NCBI GenBank assembly: GCA_038501625.1
Contig: JAZAYU010000220.1
Span: 434,001 to 498,000 of the forward strand
From: Corbicula japonica
Lineage: Eukaryota > Mollusca > Bivalvia > Venerida > Cyrenidae
Reading direction: 5' to 3'
Length of the DNA: 64,000 nt
Shown here: positions 45,345 to 55,464 of the stretch, one piece after another
How positions within the stretch are numbered: the first letter of the stretch is position 1
Layout of the letters: every line of letters begins with the position of its first letter
Notes under the pieces: generated by a model
The model's input: only the letters and a program-made list of their open reading frames with translations
What the model was told of the DNA's origin: nothing
Database searches by the model: none
Translations under genes and position numbers: made by a program

Positions 45345-45574
45345 TTATATTCAGAATTAATTTTTCCTGAGGACTTGACCTTGGTAATTTTCAACTTGGA
45401 ATTGAATTAAATACAGTTATCTATAGCTTGCTCCATACATCACATAAAAAATATCCAAATAAAAATAACGTAAGTAACTCCAACAGCAGTTTTCTTTCCA
45501 TTATTGGTCAAAGTCAAGTATGTCTTACTTACATAAAAAAAATTAATCATATAATACAGAAAGTGTTACGATAC

Positions 45575-45777
45575 CTGTCTGAAAGACAGGGGCATGCCAC
45601 TCTCCTCATCTATCGGTCCGATATCTTCATATCGCTTCGGACTGCTCACTTTGGTTGTTGTCACCGTTGTCGGCTTCTCGTCCGACGGGACGGCATAATA
45701 CGTGTCAGTATGCCTGACATCACCCTCCATTGACTCCGATTTCCCCAGATATATTGCACCTTTAGGAATTTTGCCTT
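45575..45777 (-). CDS. SORBS: SORBS exon E4: N-terminal half of the SoHo domain
   Basis: 203 nt, phase 1 in and phase 0 out. Acceptor TTGTGTTGCAG at 45778 onward, donor GTATCG at 45569-45574. It encodes GKIPKGAIYLGKSES, a linker with DTYYAVPSDEKPTTV, then RYEDIGPIDEESGMPLSFRQ. The last block aligns with the start of the SoHo domain of vertebrate SORBS proteins (EGIGPVDESGMPIAIR in human SORBS, from memory). The acceptor is of the tandem CAG-AAG type, so use of the second AG would remove one glutamate codon. The next exon completes the SoHo core in frame. Confidence 0.92.
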
Positions 45778-45839
45778 CTGCAACACAAGTAAACACACAA
45801 TTAAAACTGATAAATTTGAAATTGTTAATTAATTAACTG

Positions 45840-46135
45840 GTTTAACCTTCTACTCCACTGGCATGACTTGTATCCCATGGGCGAACAGTGTAGATCCAGA
45901 TCAGCCAGCACATCCATGCCATCTGATAAAGACCAGCATTGTTTGCTTTTTAATTCAATTTGTTATTTCTGACCTTAGCTAAAAGGATTACAGTGTAGAT
46001 CCAGATCAGATGGCACTGATGTGTTGGATAATCTGGATCTACACTTGTAACGCATGTGGTGGAGGGCTGACTGACAAGCAAACAGTTTAGATCTACACCA
46101 GTTGTTCATGTGATAAAGGCGTATCCATGTGATAG
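45840..46135. mobile_element. TTAA-MITE with extra half-module
   Basis: TTTAACCTTCTACTCCACTG start; two hairpins; an extra GCAAACAGTTTAGATCTACA arm before the decayed right end. Confidence 0.8.
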
Positions 46136-46342
46136 AATAGTCAATACGACCTATTGATATAGGCAGACCATATATTCTAGTAAGTAAAGACGCTAAGTGG
46201 TCTATAAATTTAAAATGTGCATGTAATGTGATGAGTTATAATAATTATAAATATTTACAATACAAGTGCATGCCCTAAATTATGCAAACTTGGGTAACAA
46301 ATGTAACATTTTCATGCATGTCTTGTGCATATTGTCACAAGC

Positions 46343-46592
46343 TTAACCCTTTACTCCTTGAAATATGGCTGTTATTCCATGAGCAAAAAGTAGATCCTGA
46401 TCAGCTTGCACATCTGCCAGCATATGTACCATCTGATTAGGATCTACACTTCACCTTAGATTCATTACATTATTTCTGACCATGAAGCAACCAGTTAAGA
46501 TCTGATTCAGATGGAATGGATGTACCAGCTGATCTGGAACTACACTGGTTGCCCATGCAATGAAAGCCATATCCCATGGAGTTAAGCATTAA
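46343..46592. mobile_element. TTAA-MITE, diverged full-length
   Basis: TTAACCCTTTACTCCTTG to CCCATGGAGTTAAGCATTAA. Confidence 0.87.
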
Positions 46593-46601
46593 CTGCTTTT
46601 G

Positions 46602-46925
46602 TTAACCTTTTCCTCCATATATAGGCATTATTACGCATGTGCGACCAGTGTAGCCAGCACATCTGTGCCGTCAGATCAGGATCTGCACTGGTTGCTGTTT
46701 GGTCAGAAATAAAGTAACATATCAAAAAGTGAACAGTGCAGATCCTGATCAGATGGCATGGATGTGCCAGTTGATCTGGATCTGTACTGTTTGCTTTTTG
46801 GTCAGAAATAACGTAAATGAACCTGAAAGCAAACAGTGTAGATACTGATGCACAAATGTGCAAGCTTATCTGTATCTACACTTGTCACCTATGTGATAAA
46901 AGGCAAAACCATCGAGTAAACGATT
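46602..46925. mobile_element. TTAA-MITE with three hairpin modules
   Basis: TTAACCTTTTCCTCCATATA start; hairpin-type modules near 46625, 46730 and 46830, two separated by a repeated GGTCAGAAATAA spacer; CGAGTAAACGATTAA end. Confidence 0.85.
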
Positions 46926-47184
46926 AAGATTATAGGTGTAGAACTAAAAGGACATTTCTATGTACAGACACTGATCAAGTTGCATACATGTTTTTCTTAT
47001 AAATGGTACGGCTTGTCCATATTCTACTAAGACAGAAAAACAAATATTTCTCCATGCTCAGCTATCATAAGAAACTGACCATACCCCATAAATTAGATCT
47101 ACACCATACCAGTCTTACTCATTTCCCAAAATACTCTGAGAATAAATGATGGGGGGCAATACCAACTATGTTTTAAGGCTAGGA

Positions 47185-47328
47185 ACAAAATTATTCTGTG
47201 ACTGCAGACCAGTCTTAAACTCTAGCTTGTCATTGGTCAGTTTGGAGGAAGTACTCAATTTTAACCAATCAGCTGCTTGAGGTTGCAGGCTGCCAACCAG
47301 TCTCAATTGTATGATCTTTGACCCAAGG
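47185..47328. mobile_element. Foldback MITE, old copy
   Basis: GACCAGTCTTAAACTCTAGC ... AACCAATCAGCTGCTTGAGG ... CCAACCAGTCTC; strongly diverged. Confidence 0.65.
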
Positions 47329-47334
47329 GGAATT

Positions 47335-47765
47335 AACTCTTTCCTCAATGGATATGTTTTTTATCCCATCTGCAACAAGAGTAGATTCAGATTAGCTTTC
47401 ACATCTGTGCATTTTGATCTGGATCTACAAATGTTCACTTTTTAGGTTCATCCAGACTTCCCAAAAGTTGAAAAAAATTGTCAGATATTTGGTCAGACAA
47501 GATGTGAAAATCTGTCTGACCGAAACAAAATCTATAGGACCGAAACATGTTAAAAAGGAAAAAGCAAGTATAAGGAGTTCAAATTTTTGTCTTACATTCG
47601 GTCTGATAACATAAGAAATCAGGTCAGACCGGCCCATTAAATTTTACCAGACATGTCCGTCGGTCTGGCAACTTTTGCGATGTCTGGGTTCATCAGGTAA
47701 TTTTTTACCAAGCAGTTATGTAATTAAATGTGACAAAAGCCATATCAATGATCCAAGAGGAGGTA
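47335..47765. mobile_element. TTAA-MITE interrupted by a hAT-like MITE
   Basis: TTAACTCTTTCCTCAATGG and hairpin 1 up to GTTCACTTTTTAGGTTCATC, then the hAT-like insert, then AGGTAATTTTTTACCAAGCA and a decayed right end. Confidence 0.83.
47453..47686. mobile_element. hAT-like MITE (234 bp) with 8-bp TSD
   Basis: The insert is bounded by GGTTCATC on both sides (47445-47452 and 47687-47694). Termini are inverted: CAGACTTCCCAAAAGTTG at the left and the complement of CAGACATCGCAAAAGTTG at the right. An 8-bp duplication with a CAGA-type terminus is the pattern of hAT elements. The interior has repeated GGTCAGAC/GTCTGACC subterminal motifs and no coding capacity. Removing it restores the spacer of the TTAA-MITE it landed in. 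Confidence 0.88.
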
Positions 47766-47841
47766 ATTTTATGTCCAAGGTGAAATGAAATAAAATGTGA
47801 TAAAAGCCATATCAATGGCCCAAGGGGAGGTAAGCGCTTAC

Positions 47842-47898
47842 CCTCTGTCACCATGATTGGTTCTCCAACAAACTCTATGTCCTTGGGGTAACCATTCT
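47842..47898 (-). CDS. SORBS: SORBS exon E3 (57 nt, symmetric)
   Basis: Nineteen-codon exon with phase-1 introns on both sides. Acceptor GTATGTTTCAG on the right, donor GTAAGC on the left. It reads ENGYPKDIEFVGEPIMVTEG across the junctions. No domain is recognised, but the ordered mix of aliphatic and charged residues, good splice sites and exact phase fit support it. The donor sits in a perfect 14-bp palindrome, GGTAAGCGCTTACC, at 47830-47843. Being 57 nt and phase 1-1 it can be skipped without frameshift. Confidence 0.8.
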
Positions 47899-48002
47899 CT
47901 GAAACATACACATGCACTCTACTGTACAAACCATGCAGTGGTTAGATAAACGCCATGTGCAACCAGAATAAATCAATGCAAAATGATAATTGTAAAATAT
48001 TT

Positions 48003-48217
48003 AAAATTTTACTCCATATATACATGTTTTCACGCATGTGCAACCAGTGTAGATTTAGATCAGCCGGAATATCTGTTCCATCAGATCAGGATCGGCTCTG
48101 TTCACTTTTTGATTTTTTTGGTTATTTCAGACCAAAAAGCGAACAGTGCAGATCCTGATCTGATGGCACAGATGTTGGCACATGTGCTAAAAAGCATATA
48201 AATGCAGTAAAGGGTTA
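48003..48217. mobile_element. TTAA-MITE, partial
   Basis: TTTTACTCCATATATACATG start; hairpin 1; truncated hairpin 2; GCAGTAAAGGGTTAA end. Starts ~105 nt upstream of the E3 acceptor. Confidence 0.8.
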
Positions 48218-48397
48218 AAAAGGATATCATACACAACTTCAAATTCAAAATGGCAGAAAATCCTATTACTTAGAAGGTAAATAGTATGCTTGATTACATA
48301 AAATTTAACAACAAACTGTTGTCACATTATCATGTGTTGCTATTCTAAGATTGTCTTGCTTTTTCAACAGATAACAATTGACCATGGTAAAGGTTGA

Positions 48398-48640
48398 TTA
48401 ACCCTTTCCTGGATATATACGCATTTTTACGCGTGTGCGACCAGTGTAGATCCAGATCAGCCGGCACATCCGTGCCGTCTGATCAGGATCTGCACTGGTC
48501 ACATTTTGGTCAGAAATAACCTAATGAATCAAAAAGCGAACCAGTTTAGATCCTGATCAGACGGCACAGATGTGCCGGCTGATCTGGATCTAAACTGTTC
48601 GCCCTAGCAATAAAGGTTTGTCTATACAGGAAAGGGTTAA
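48398..48640. mobile_element. TTAA-MITE, young full-length copy
   Basis: TTAACCCTTTCCTGGATATA to TATACAGGAAAGGGTTAA; nearly identical to 13958-14199 and 44035-44276. Confidence 0.95.
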
Positions 48641-48754
48641 AAGAAAACAAATAGTGCTTATTTGTTTTTACCAGTGAAAGAATCTGTACTTCACCAAGTT
48701 AGCTCCAGAATTTGTGTTTCAAATACATGATCCTGGAGTTAACAAGTGAAATAT

Positions 48755-49002
48755 ATTCTGACCTGGATCTACACTGTTCGGTTCTTGGTCAAAACGTAAT
48801 GAATCTAAACGAAAACAGTGTAGATCCTAATCAGACTGATGCCTGGCTGATCAGGATCTACACTATTTGGATCTTGGTCAAAACCTAATGAATCTAAAAC
48901 CGAATGGTGTTTATCCTGATCAAATGGCACAGATGTGCCAGCTTATCTGGATCTTCACTGTTTGCCCATGCAATAAATATCACATATGTGGTGTAAAGGG
49001 TT
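48755..49002. mobile_element. TTAA-MITE with duplicated spacer module, left end lost
   Basis: GGTCAAAACGTAATGAATCT and GGTCAAAACCTAATGAATCT spacers occur twice, each followed by a hairpin; GTGTAAAGGGTTAA end. Confidence 0.8.
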
Positions 49003-49200
49003 AATAAAGGAACTTTGAATTTAAATTGCATATGAACAAACTGTTGTCACATTATCATGTAATGATTATTCTGGTTTAACATGGCACAAAAACAAAACAA
49101 AATAATTAACAAAATTCAAACTTAACAAGTTAGGCTGCATACATACTTTGAAAATAGAAAGAAAAAGCTAACAAAAGAGGTATTCAAATAAAAAGGGAAA

Positions 49201-49248
49201 GGTGTGGGGGGATGGGGTGGGGGGAGGGGGTGGGGGGAGGGGTTGAGG
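49201..49248. repeat. G-rich tract, potential G-quadruplex
   Basis: Runs of 4-6 G interrupted by A or T over ~48 bp on the plus strand (the template strand of the gene). Confidence 0.85.
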
Positions 49249-49491
49249 ACCTTAACCACTAAGTCAAACATGCTTGTCATTTTGTTTTAATAAATTCTTT
49301 CTTTTCTGATACTGGCTTAAAAGTGCTAATGGGCTATAATATATAAAGACGTATTACTTTCTGTGAGAAATGTTCATACTGGAATTGAAACCATGATGAA
49401 CATGTGAATGAATTTCATTGTAATGTATTAAAAACTAATGGGTGTCACATATAAAAATAGTTTAATATATTACATTTCAGAGCTGTCATTT

Positions 49492-49731
49492 AACTCTTTA
49501 CCACAAAACGTCTTTCATCATATGGGCTACCAGTGTAGATCCAGATCAGCTGATAAACCCCTGCCATCTGATTTAGATCTTCACTGTCCGCTTCTTGATC
49601 AGAAATAACCTAATAAATCTAAAATCTAATAGTTTAAATCCTGATCAGACAGCCTGGATGTGCCGGCTGATCTGGATCTACCAGTACTGGGCACCCATGG
49701 GTTTAAAGTTGTAACTATGGAGTCAAAGGTT
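49492..49731. mobile_element. TTAA-MITE, diverged full-length
   Basis: TTTAACTCTTTACCACAAAA start, ATGGAGTCAAAGGTTAC end; two hairpins. Confidence 0.83.
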
Positions 49732-49796
49732 ACAAATCAACAGAAGCCTACAATTTTCAATGTTGGGGATGGTAAAAATGTCTGTTTATGGGTGGC

Positions 49797-49932
49797 GTAG
49801 GATACAAAATGGCCCTTAAAACCCACCCAGGATACAAAATGGCCCTTAAAACCCACCCAGGATACAAAATGGCCCTTAAAACCCACCCAGGATACAAAAT
49901 GGCCCTTAAAACCCACCCAGGATACAAAATGG
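49797..49932. repeat. 30-bp perfect minisatellite, 4 copies plus a partial
   Basis: GATACAAAATGGCCCTTAAA plus ACCCACCCAG repeats identically at 49801, 49831, 49861 and 49891; a fifth begins at 49921. No mutations between units, so recent or homogenised. Confidence 0.97.
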
Positions 49933-50403
49933 CACTCTACAACATGTAATCATGTTTTTTACTTTGCAATAAGGTTCATGTGCTATAGCATGCTTATAGT
50001 GCATGAGGATATGCATAACTTACTTTATAATGAATGCAAACTGTCACAGTAAAAGGCCTTATTTTTGCATGAATAATTAATCATTCAACAAGTTCTTTTC
50101 TGTTGTGAACAATATCCCTGAGCACATGGAAGTCATAATGAAAATTCTTTAATTTATTATAGCAATAACCTTGTGTTTGTGCCAGCAATGAAATATCCAG
50201 AGTCATGGTGGAGGAAACATTTTAACTGGGATGTTCACATTTTTGCACACCACGAATATACCACCAATATAACTTCCAAGATCACACCAATCACATAATT
50301 AATCACAACAAATGTCAGTAAAATGTAATAAACAGATATTTTTGTGACAAAATGGGGATTGGTGCAATGTTCTAGCTTTAATATAAGTGCAACCCTGCTT
50401 CTT

Positions 50404-50555
50404 TGTTCAAGGATATAAAATTGAGCATGGAAACCAGTCTCAAATCTCAAGCATCTGATTGGCTGAAATGGCGACTGGTCGCCACTTCAGCCAATCAGAT
50501 GCTTGAGATTTGAGACAGGTTTACCATCTCAGTTTTAAAACCTTCAACCCTGGTC
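50404..50555. mobile_element. Foldback MITE
   Basis: CAAGGATATAAAATTGAGCA to CAGTTTTAAAACCTTCAACC; arms nearly perfect around GGCGACTGGTCGCCACTTCA. Confidence 0.93.
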
Positions 50556-50604
50556 TTGAATTTTGCTAATTTCATGAACAGGCTCTTTTTGAAATGATTT
50601 TACC

Positions 50605-50704
50605 AATGATAAAGAGATTGTTCCAATGCTATGAGACTGTACCAATGGCTATGAGACTGTACCAATGATAAAGAGATTGTTCCAATGCTATGAGAATGCA
50701 CCAA
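50605..50704. repeat. ~20-bp degenerate repeat (ACCAATG..ATGAGACTGT)
   Basis: Alternating ACCAATGATAAAGAGATTGT and CCAATGCTATGAGACTGT units. Confidence 0.8.
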
Positions 50705-50799
50705 TAGCAGACAAACAGAAGTACAAACCGATTAAACTGCACTGATGTGATCTGGATTTCAACAGGCCTTAAATGTGACACGAGTTGTGCTTATTACCT

Positions 50800-51110
50800 A
50801 ACCTTTTACTCCATGGGTACTACTTAAATTATCTGTGTTGATCCAGATCAGCCTGCACATCATTCTGTCCAGACTAATCATGACCAAAATAACCCAGTTC
50901 AGATCCTGGTCAGACTGCACAGGGCTGAAGGTTATAAAGCTGAGATTGGAAACCAGTCTCAAATCTCAAGCATCTGATTGGCTGAAATGGCGACCAGTCG
51001 CCATTTCAGCCAATCAGATGCTTGAGATTTGAGACTGGTTTCCATGCTCAGTTTTATAACCTTGGAACCAGGTTGCAAATGGGATAAAAGCCATATCCCA
51101 TGGAGTTAAA
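50800..51110. mobile_element. TTAA-MITE carrying a foldback element in place of hairpin 2
   Basis: TAACCTTTTACTCCATGGGT and hairpin 1 up to CTGGTCAGACTGCAC, the foldback 50931-51072, then GTTGCAAATGGGATAAAAGC and CCATGGAGTTAA. Confidence 0.83.
50931..51072. mobile_element. Foldback MITE inside a TTAA-MITE
   Basis: GGCTGAAGGTTATAAAGCTG to CAGTTTTATAACCTTGGAAC; arms near perfect. Confidence 0.93.
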
Positions 51111-51476
51111 TGTCAAGAAACGTTCTCCATTTTCTGTAACCAGTTCCCATTCTTAAGCATTGTTTTTTCTCCATTCTAGTATAATTTAAATTTCTCGATC
51201 TCAAATTTCAAAATTCATAAACATATGATCACTTTAATTTAAAGGCATTAAGTCATTATTTATTGTAAACATTATCAGATTAAAATTCCATTCAATGTAA
51301 TAGAGTTATAATTGGTTTAGGCGATTATCTTTTGACCACAATGTTATCGCTAATCTTTGGCATGAAAATGTGCAGAACAGAACAATATCTAGGTCGTATA
51401 CAATTCATGTACAATACAGCTTTAAACACTAATAAACAATTTTAAAAAATTAATCATAGGTCTGTAAAGTAATTCT

Positions 51477-51685
51477 TAACCATTTGCTACATGGGATACG
51501 GCTTTTATGCTGGCAAAATTAGTGTAGATCCAGATCAGCTGGCACATCTGTCCACTCTGATCACAATCTACAAAATCTAAAAGTGACCTGTGCGGATCCT
51601 GATCAGACTGCATGGATGTGCAGGTTGGTCTGGATCAACACTAGTTGCAAATGTGAATAAACCTATATCAGTTAAGTAAGGGGTT
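51477..51685. mobile_element. TTAA-MITE, diverged
   Basis: TTAACCATTTGCTACATGGG start, AGTAAGGGGTTC end; shortened spacer. Confidence 0.8.
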
Positions 51686-52331
51686 CAAATATTTGTTTCA
51701 ATTAATCTTGAACAAAATCCATTACCTTTTAAGGTAAAACGTGTGAAATGATGTAATGTCATTTTTAGTTACAGCCAAATTTCATTCATTGTATCCTTCT
51801 AATAAACATGTTGAATCTAACAAGCAATGATGTACAAGTATTCCAAATATTTCCTGTTTTCAATCTTCAGACACTAGTCTGTCACTTTTTCTCATTAAAA
51901 CAGCATTCTACATTTCCTTTGTGACAGTAATAACATCCATTTTTATTAAAACAAGACACACTTTTCACATAACATCACAGAAAACTCTTAAAAGTTGTAA
52001 AATGTTGTAGATTTTTTTTAAATTTAAGTACTCTAGATTTTTTTGTTAGCATACTATAAAACACTTTACAAAATTCCTGTGAACGTCTATTCAGCTTATT
52101 ACCACATTTGCCAAATCTTTTCAAAATAGTTCAATTGATAACTTTATAAGCCAGCTTAGAAAAACCTAAATAGATGAGTGTACAAACTGTCAACAACATG
52201 AATGGCTGCACATATTCAAAATACAAATTATTTTACTTTCATTGAGTAATTTCAAATATTGAAATGATTTTAAATGCTGACTAACTTTGATTTGACAAAC
52301 AGTGTTGATAAACAAGCCATGCACAGATCTG
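51686..52331. other. Intron sequence, no gene seen
   Basis: AT-rich and unstructured; no splice-bounded open segment found. Confidence 0.5.
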
Positions 52332-52668
52332 TGCCCAAGAAAATACACCAAGATTGAAGACCAGTTTCAAACTCAAGCTTTTAATTGGTTCGTTTGGAGA
52401 CAGGTCTCAATTTCAACCAATCAGGGTCTGATTTCAGAGAACTGAGATTGAACTCAAGCATCTAATTGGCTGAAATGGACATTGGTCTCAATTTATGCCA
52501 ATTTGCAATTGGTCTCAAGTCTGCTTTATGATCTTGGGACCTGATTTAGGCTTAGACTGGGTCCCAGGATCATAAAAGATTAACTGGTGAATTTTTAAAT
52601 TCAAGCATCTGATTGGTCAGCTCTAATACCAAGCTCAAATTATACCAATCAGCTGCTTAAGATAACAA
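52332..52668. mobile_element. Two or three decayed foldback MITEs
   Basis: AGACCAGTTTCAAACTCAAG...CAACCAATCAGGGTCTGA at 52350-52430, AACTCAAGCATCTAATTGGC...GATCTTGGGACC to 52541, then a third remnant 52557-52668 with TTCAAGCATCTGATTGGTCA. Confidence 0.65.
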
Positions 52669-52669
52669 A

Positions 52670-54255
52670 TTTATCTTAGACACTACAAGATAACAATTTC
52701 AAGATACCTTAGACAACCTAAGAAAATCACTACAAGATACCTTAGACAATCTGAGATAATCACTACAAGATACCTTAGACAACCTGAGAAAATCACCCCA
52801 AGATAGCTTAAACAATACAAGATACATTATACAACCAAGAAACCTTAGAAAATCACCAGAAGATTCCTAAGAAAACCTGGAGATAATCACAAGATACCTT
52901 GGACAACTTGAGAAAATCACTACAATATACCTTAGACAACTTGAGATTATCACTACAAGATACCTTAGGAAACTTGAGAAAATCACTACAAGATACCCTA
53001 AACAACTTGAAATAATCACTACAAGATACCTTAGACAACTTGAGATAATCACTGCAAGATACCTTAGACAACTTGAAATAATCACTACAAGATACCTGAG
53101 ACAACTTGAGATAATCACTTCAAGATACCTTAGACAACCTGGAGATAATCACTACAAGATACCTTAGACAACTTGAAATAATCACTGCAAGATACCTTAG
53201 ACAACCTGGAGATAATCACTACAAGATACCTTAGACAACTTGAAATAATCACTACAAGATACCTTAGACAACTTGAAATAATCACTACAAGATACCTTAG
53301 ACAACTTGAAATAATCACTACAAGATACCTTAGACAACTTGAGAAAATCACTACAAGATACCTTAGACAACTTGAAATAATCACTACAAGATACCTTAGA
53401 CAACTTGAAATAATCACTACAAGATACCTTAGACAACTTGAAATAATCACTACAAGATACCTCAGACAACTTGAGAAAATCACTACAAGATACCTTAGAC
53501 AACCTGAGATAATCACTACAAGATACCTAAGACAACCTGAGATAATCACTACAAGATACCTTAGACAACCTGAGATAATCACTAAAAGATACCTTAGACA
53601 ACCTGAGATAATCACTACAAGATACCTTAGACAACCTGAGATAATCACTACAAGATACCTAAGACAACCTGAGATAATCACTACAAGATACCTTAGACAA
53701 CCTGAGATAATCACTAAAAGATACCTTAGACAACCTGAGATAATCACTACAAGATACCTTAGACAACCTGAGATAATCACTAAAAGATACCTTAGACAAC
53801 CTGAGATAATCACTACAAGATACTTTGGAAAACCCCAGATAATCACTACAAGATACCTTAGACAACTTGAGATAATCACTACAAGATACTTTGGAAAACC
53901 TGAGATAATCTCTACAAGATACCTTAGATAACTTTAAATAATCACTACAAGATACCTTAGACAATCAGAGATATTTACTACAAGGTACCTTTGATAACCT
54001 GAGATAAGCACTACAAGATACCTTAGACAACCACAGAAAATCTCTACAAGATACCTTAGACAACCTCAGAAAATCTCTACAAGATACCTTAGATAACCTC
54101 AGAAAATCTCTACAAGATACCTTAATCTGGGAAAATCACTACAAGATACCTTCAATAACCTGAGATAAGCACTTCAAGACACCTTAGACAACCTGAGAAA
54201 ATCACTTTGAGATATCTTTGACAACCTCAGAAAATCTCTTCAAGATACATGTACC
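52670..54255. repeat. 33-bp minisatellite, ~1.5 kb, about 45 copies
   Basis: Unit ATAATCACTACAAGATACCT plus TAGACAACTTGAG (33 bp), with subtypes (ACCTGAG, ACTTGAA, ACTAAAAG). The unit is a multiple of three and lacks stops in two minus-strand frames, giving long repetitive open frames of an 11-residue motif (RYLVVIISSCL or SKVSCSDYFKL). These are not taken as genes: they lie in the E2-E3 intron with no splice or start context. Confidence 0.96.
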
Positions 54256-55209
54256 AGTGTTTAAACATCAGCAGTAAAATCAGTAGCTGATGTTGACAAG
54301 AAAATAAAACTGCTTCAAACAAGTCTGAATGTAAGCGTACTGTACACTAAACTGCAGTAAGTCATAAAGTATAAATTAGGAGCTACTTTAGTTTATCTCT
54401 CAATCTAATGACACTGACTTTCAGTTCTGACTTAAATTTCAATTTTGTCACCTTAGTGCAAAAAAGGTATAAATACCATCGAAATATAAAGGAGACACAC
54501 CGTTATTGCACTTAGCTGACAAATATCAATGCATATGCTAAATAAGGTGAACTTTAGTCCATAAAGGTATCTACTTCACAGTTTAACAAATGGAATGCAA
54601 TAAAATGAAGCCATCAATGGTAATGTAAGACAGCAATATGTTACAACTTTTAATATAAATGACAATACATCAATGGAATGAATAAAGGAAAACGAGAGCT
54701 GAATGACTGTACACTTTGTGCCTCAGCAGTACTCAAAATGTAAACTAATGTACAGCTCATGTAAAATACTTTGTATTCATTAATATTTGGTGGGTTGGGG
54801 GGGGGTACTTATTTTAGTGGATTTTTTGGCCAAATCAACCTATAATTTTAAAACCACCACTACCCCTCTAAATACAAACTCTATTTAACCCTTTTGGCCC
54901 CAGTTACACAGACGGTCAGTGCCCAATATGTTATTTTATTTTAAGTTACTCACAGTTTTGGTCGGTTGCCATGCGTGAGGTTTTCTGTGTAACCGGCCAT
55001 CGGTAATGGACAAGTGTTCAATCAGCTAAATAAATATTTCATAGGTTGCTTGTAGGAGACCGAAATCAACTCAAACGGGAATGGGTCGGTGATAACGATG
55101 ATTTTATCGGTAAAAATGTTGAAAAACTATCGGTTTTTGTCGTTTGTAAATCGGAGCTAAATTGGGCGTAACGCTGATAAATCGGTGTTTAATAGCTAAT
55201 CATCAGTGG
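54256..55209. other. Intron sequence with a CpG-richer patch
   Basis: 54892-55200 begins TTAACCCTTTTGGCCCCAGT and contains GTAACCGGCCATCGG, TAACGATGATTTTATCGG and CTATCGGTTTTTG. It is unlike the surrounding AT-rich DNA and may be another decayed TTAA element, but no matching right terminus was found. Confidence 0.4.
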
Positions 55210-55385
55210 TTCAACACTCAATGCTTACATTGTGAGGGCAAAAAGGGAAAGATCCAGATCAGCTGGCCAATCTGTGCCAGCGAATAGTGCATATCCTGAT
55301 CAGACAGCATATATGTGCCAGCTGATCTGGATCTACACTGTTTGCCCATGCAATAAAAGGCATATATATGGTTTAAAGATTTTAA
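55210..55385. mobile_element. TTAA-MITE, hairpin 1 largely lost
   Basis: GATCCAGATCAGCTGGCC joined to GCGAATAGTGCATATCCTGA; hairpin 2 intact; ATATGGTTTAAAG end. Confidence 0.75.
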
Positions 55386-55464
55386 TAATTGAATAATTGC
55401 TCTAAATGACAAAATACTTTGCCTTGGACAAAAAGGTTAAGCTTACCATGATTTTGTAACACAA

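Noticed and set aside
46990..47028. 39-nt open segment with strong acceptor (TTTTTCTGTCTTAG) and GTATGC donor between E3 and E4
   Set aside because: Phase is right at its start but joining to E4 makes TAA; only the alternative AAG acceptor of E4 would avoid this.
53130..53879. 249-residue open frame of 11-residue repeats on the minus strand
   Set aside because: Produced by a 33-bp minisatellite without stops; no start context, splice sites or family resemblance.
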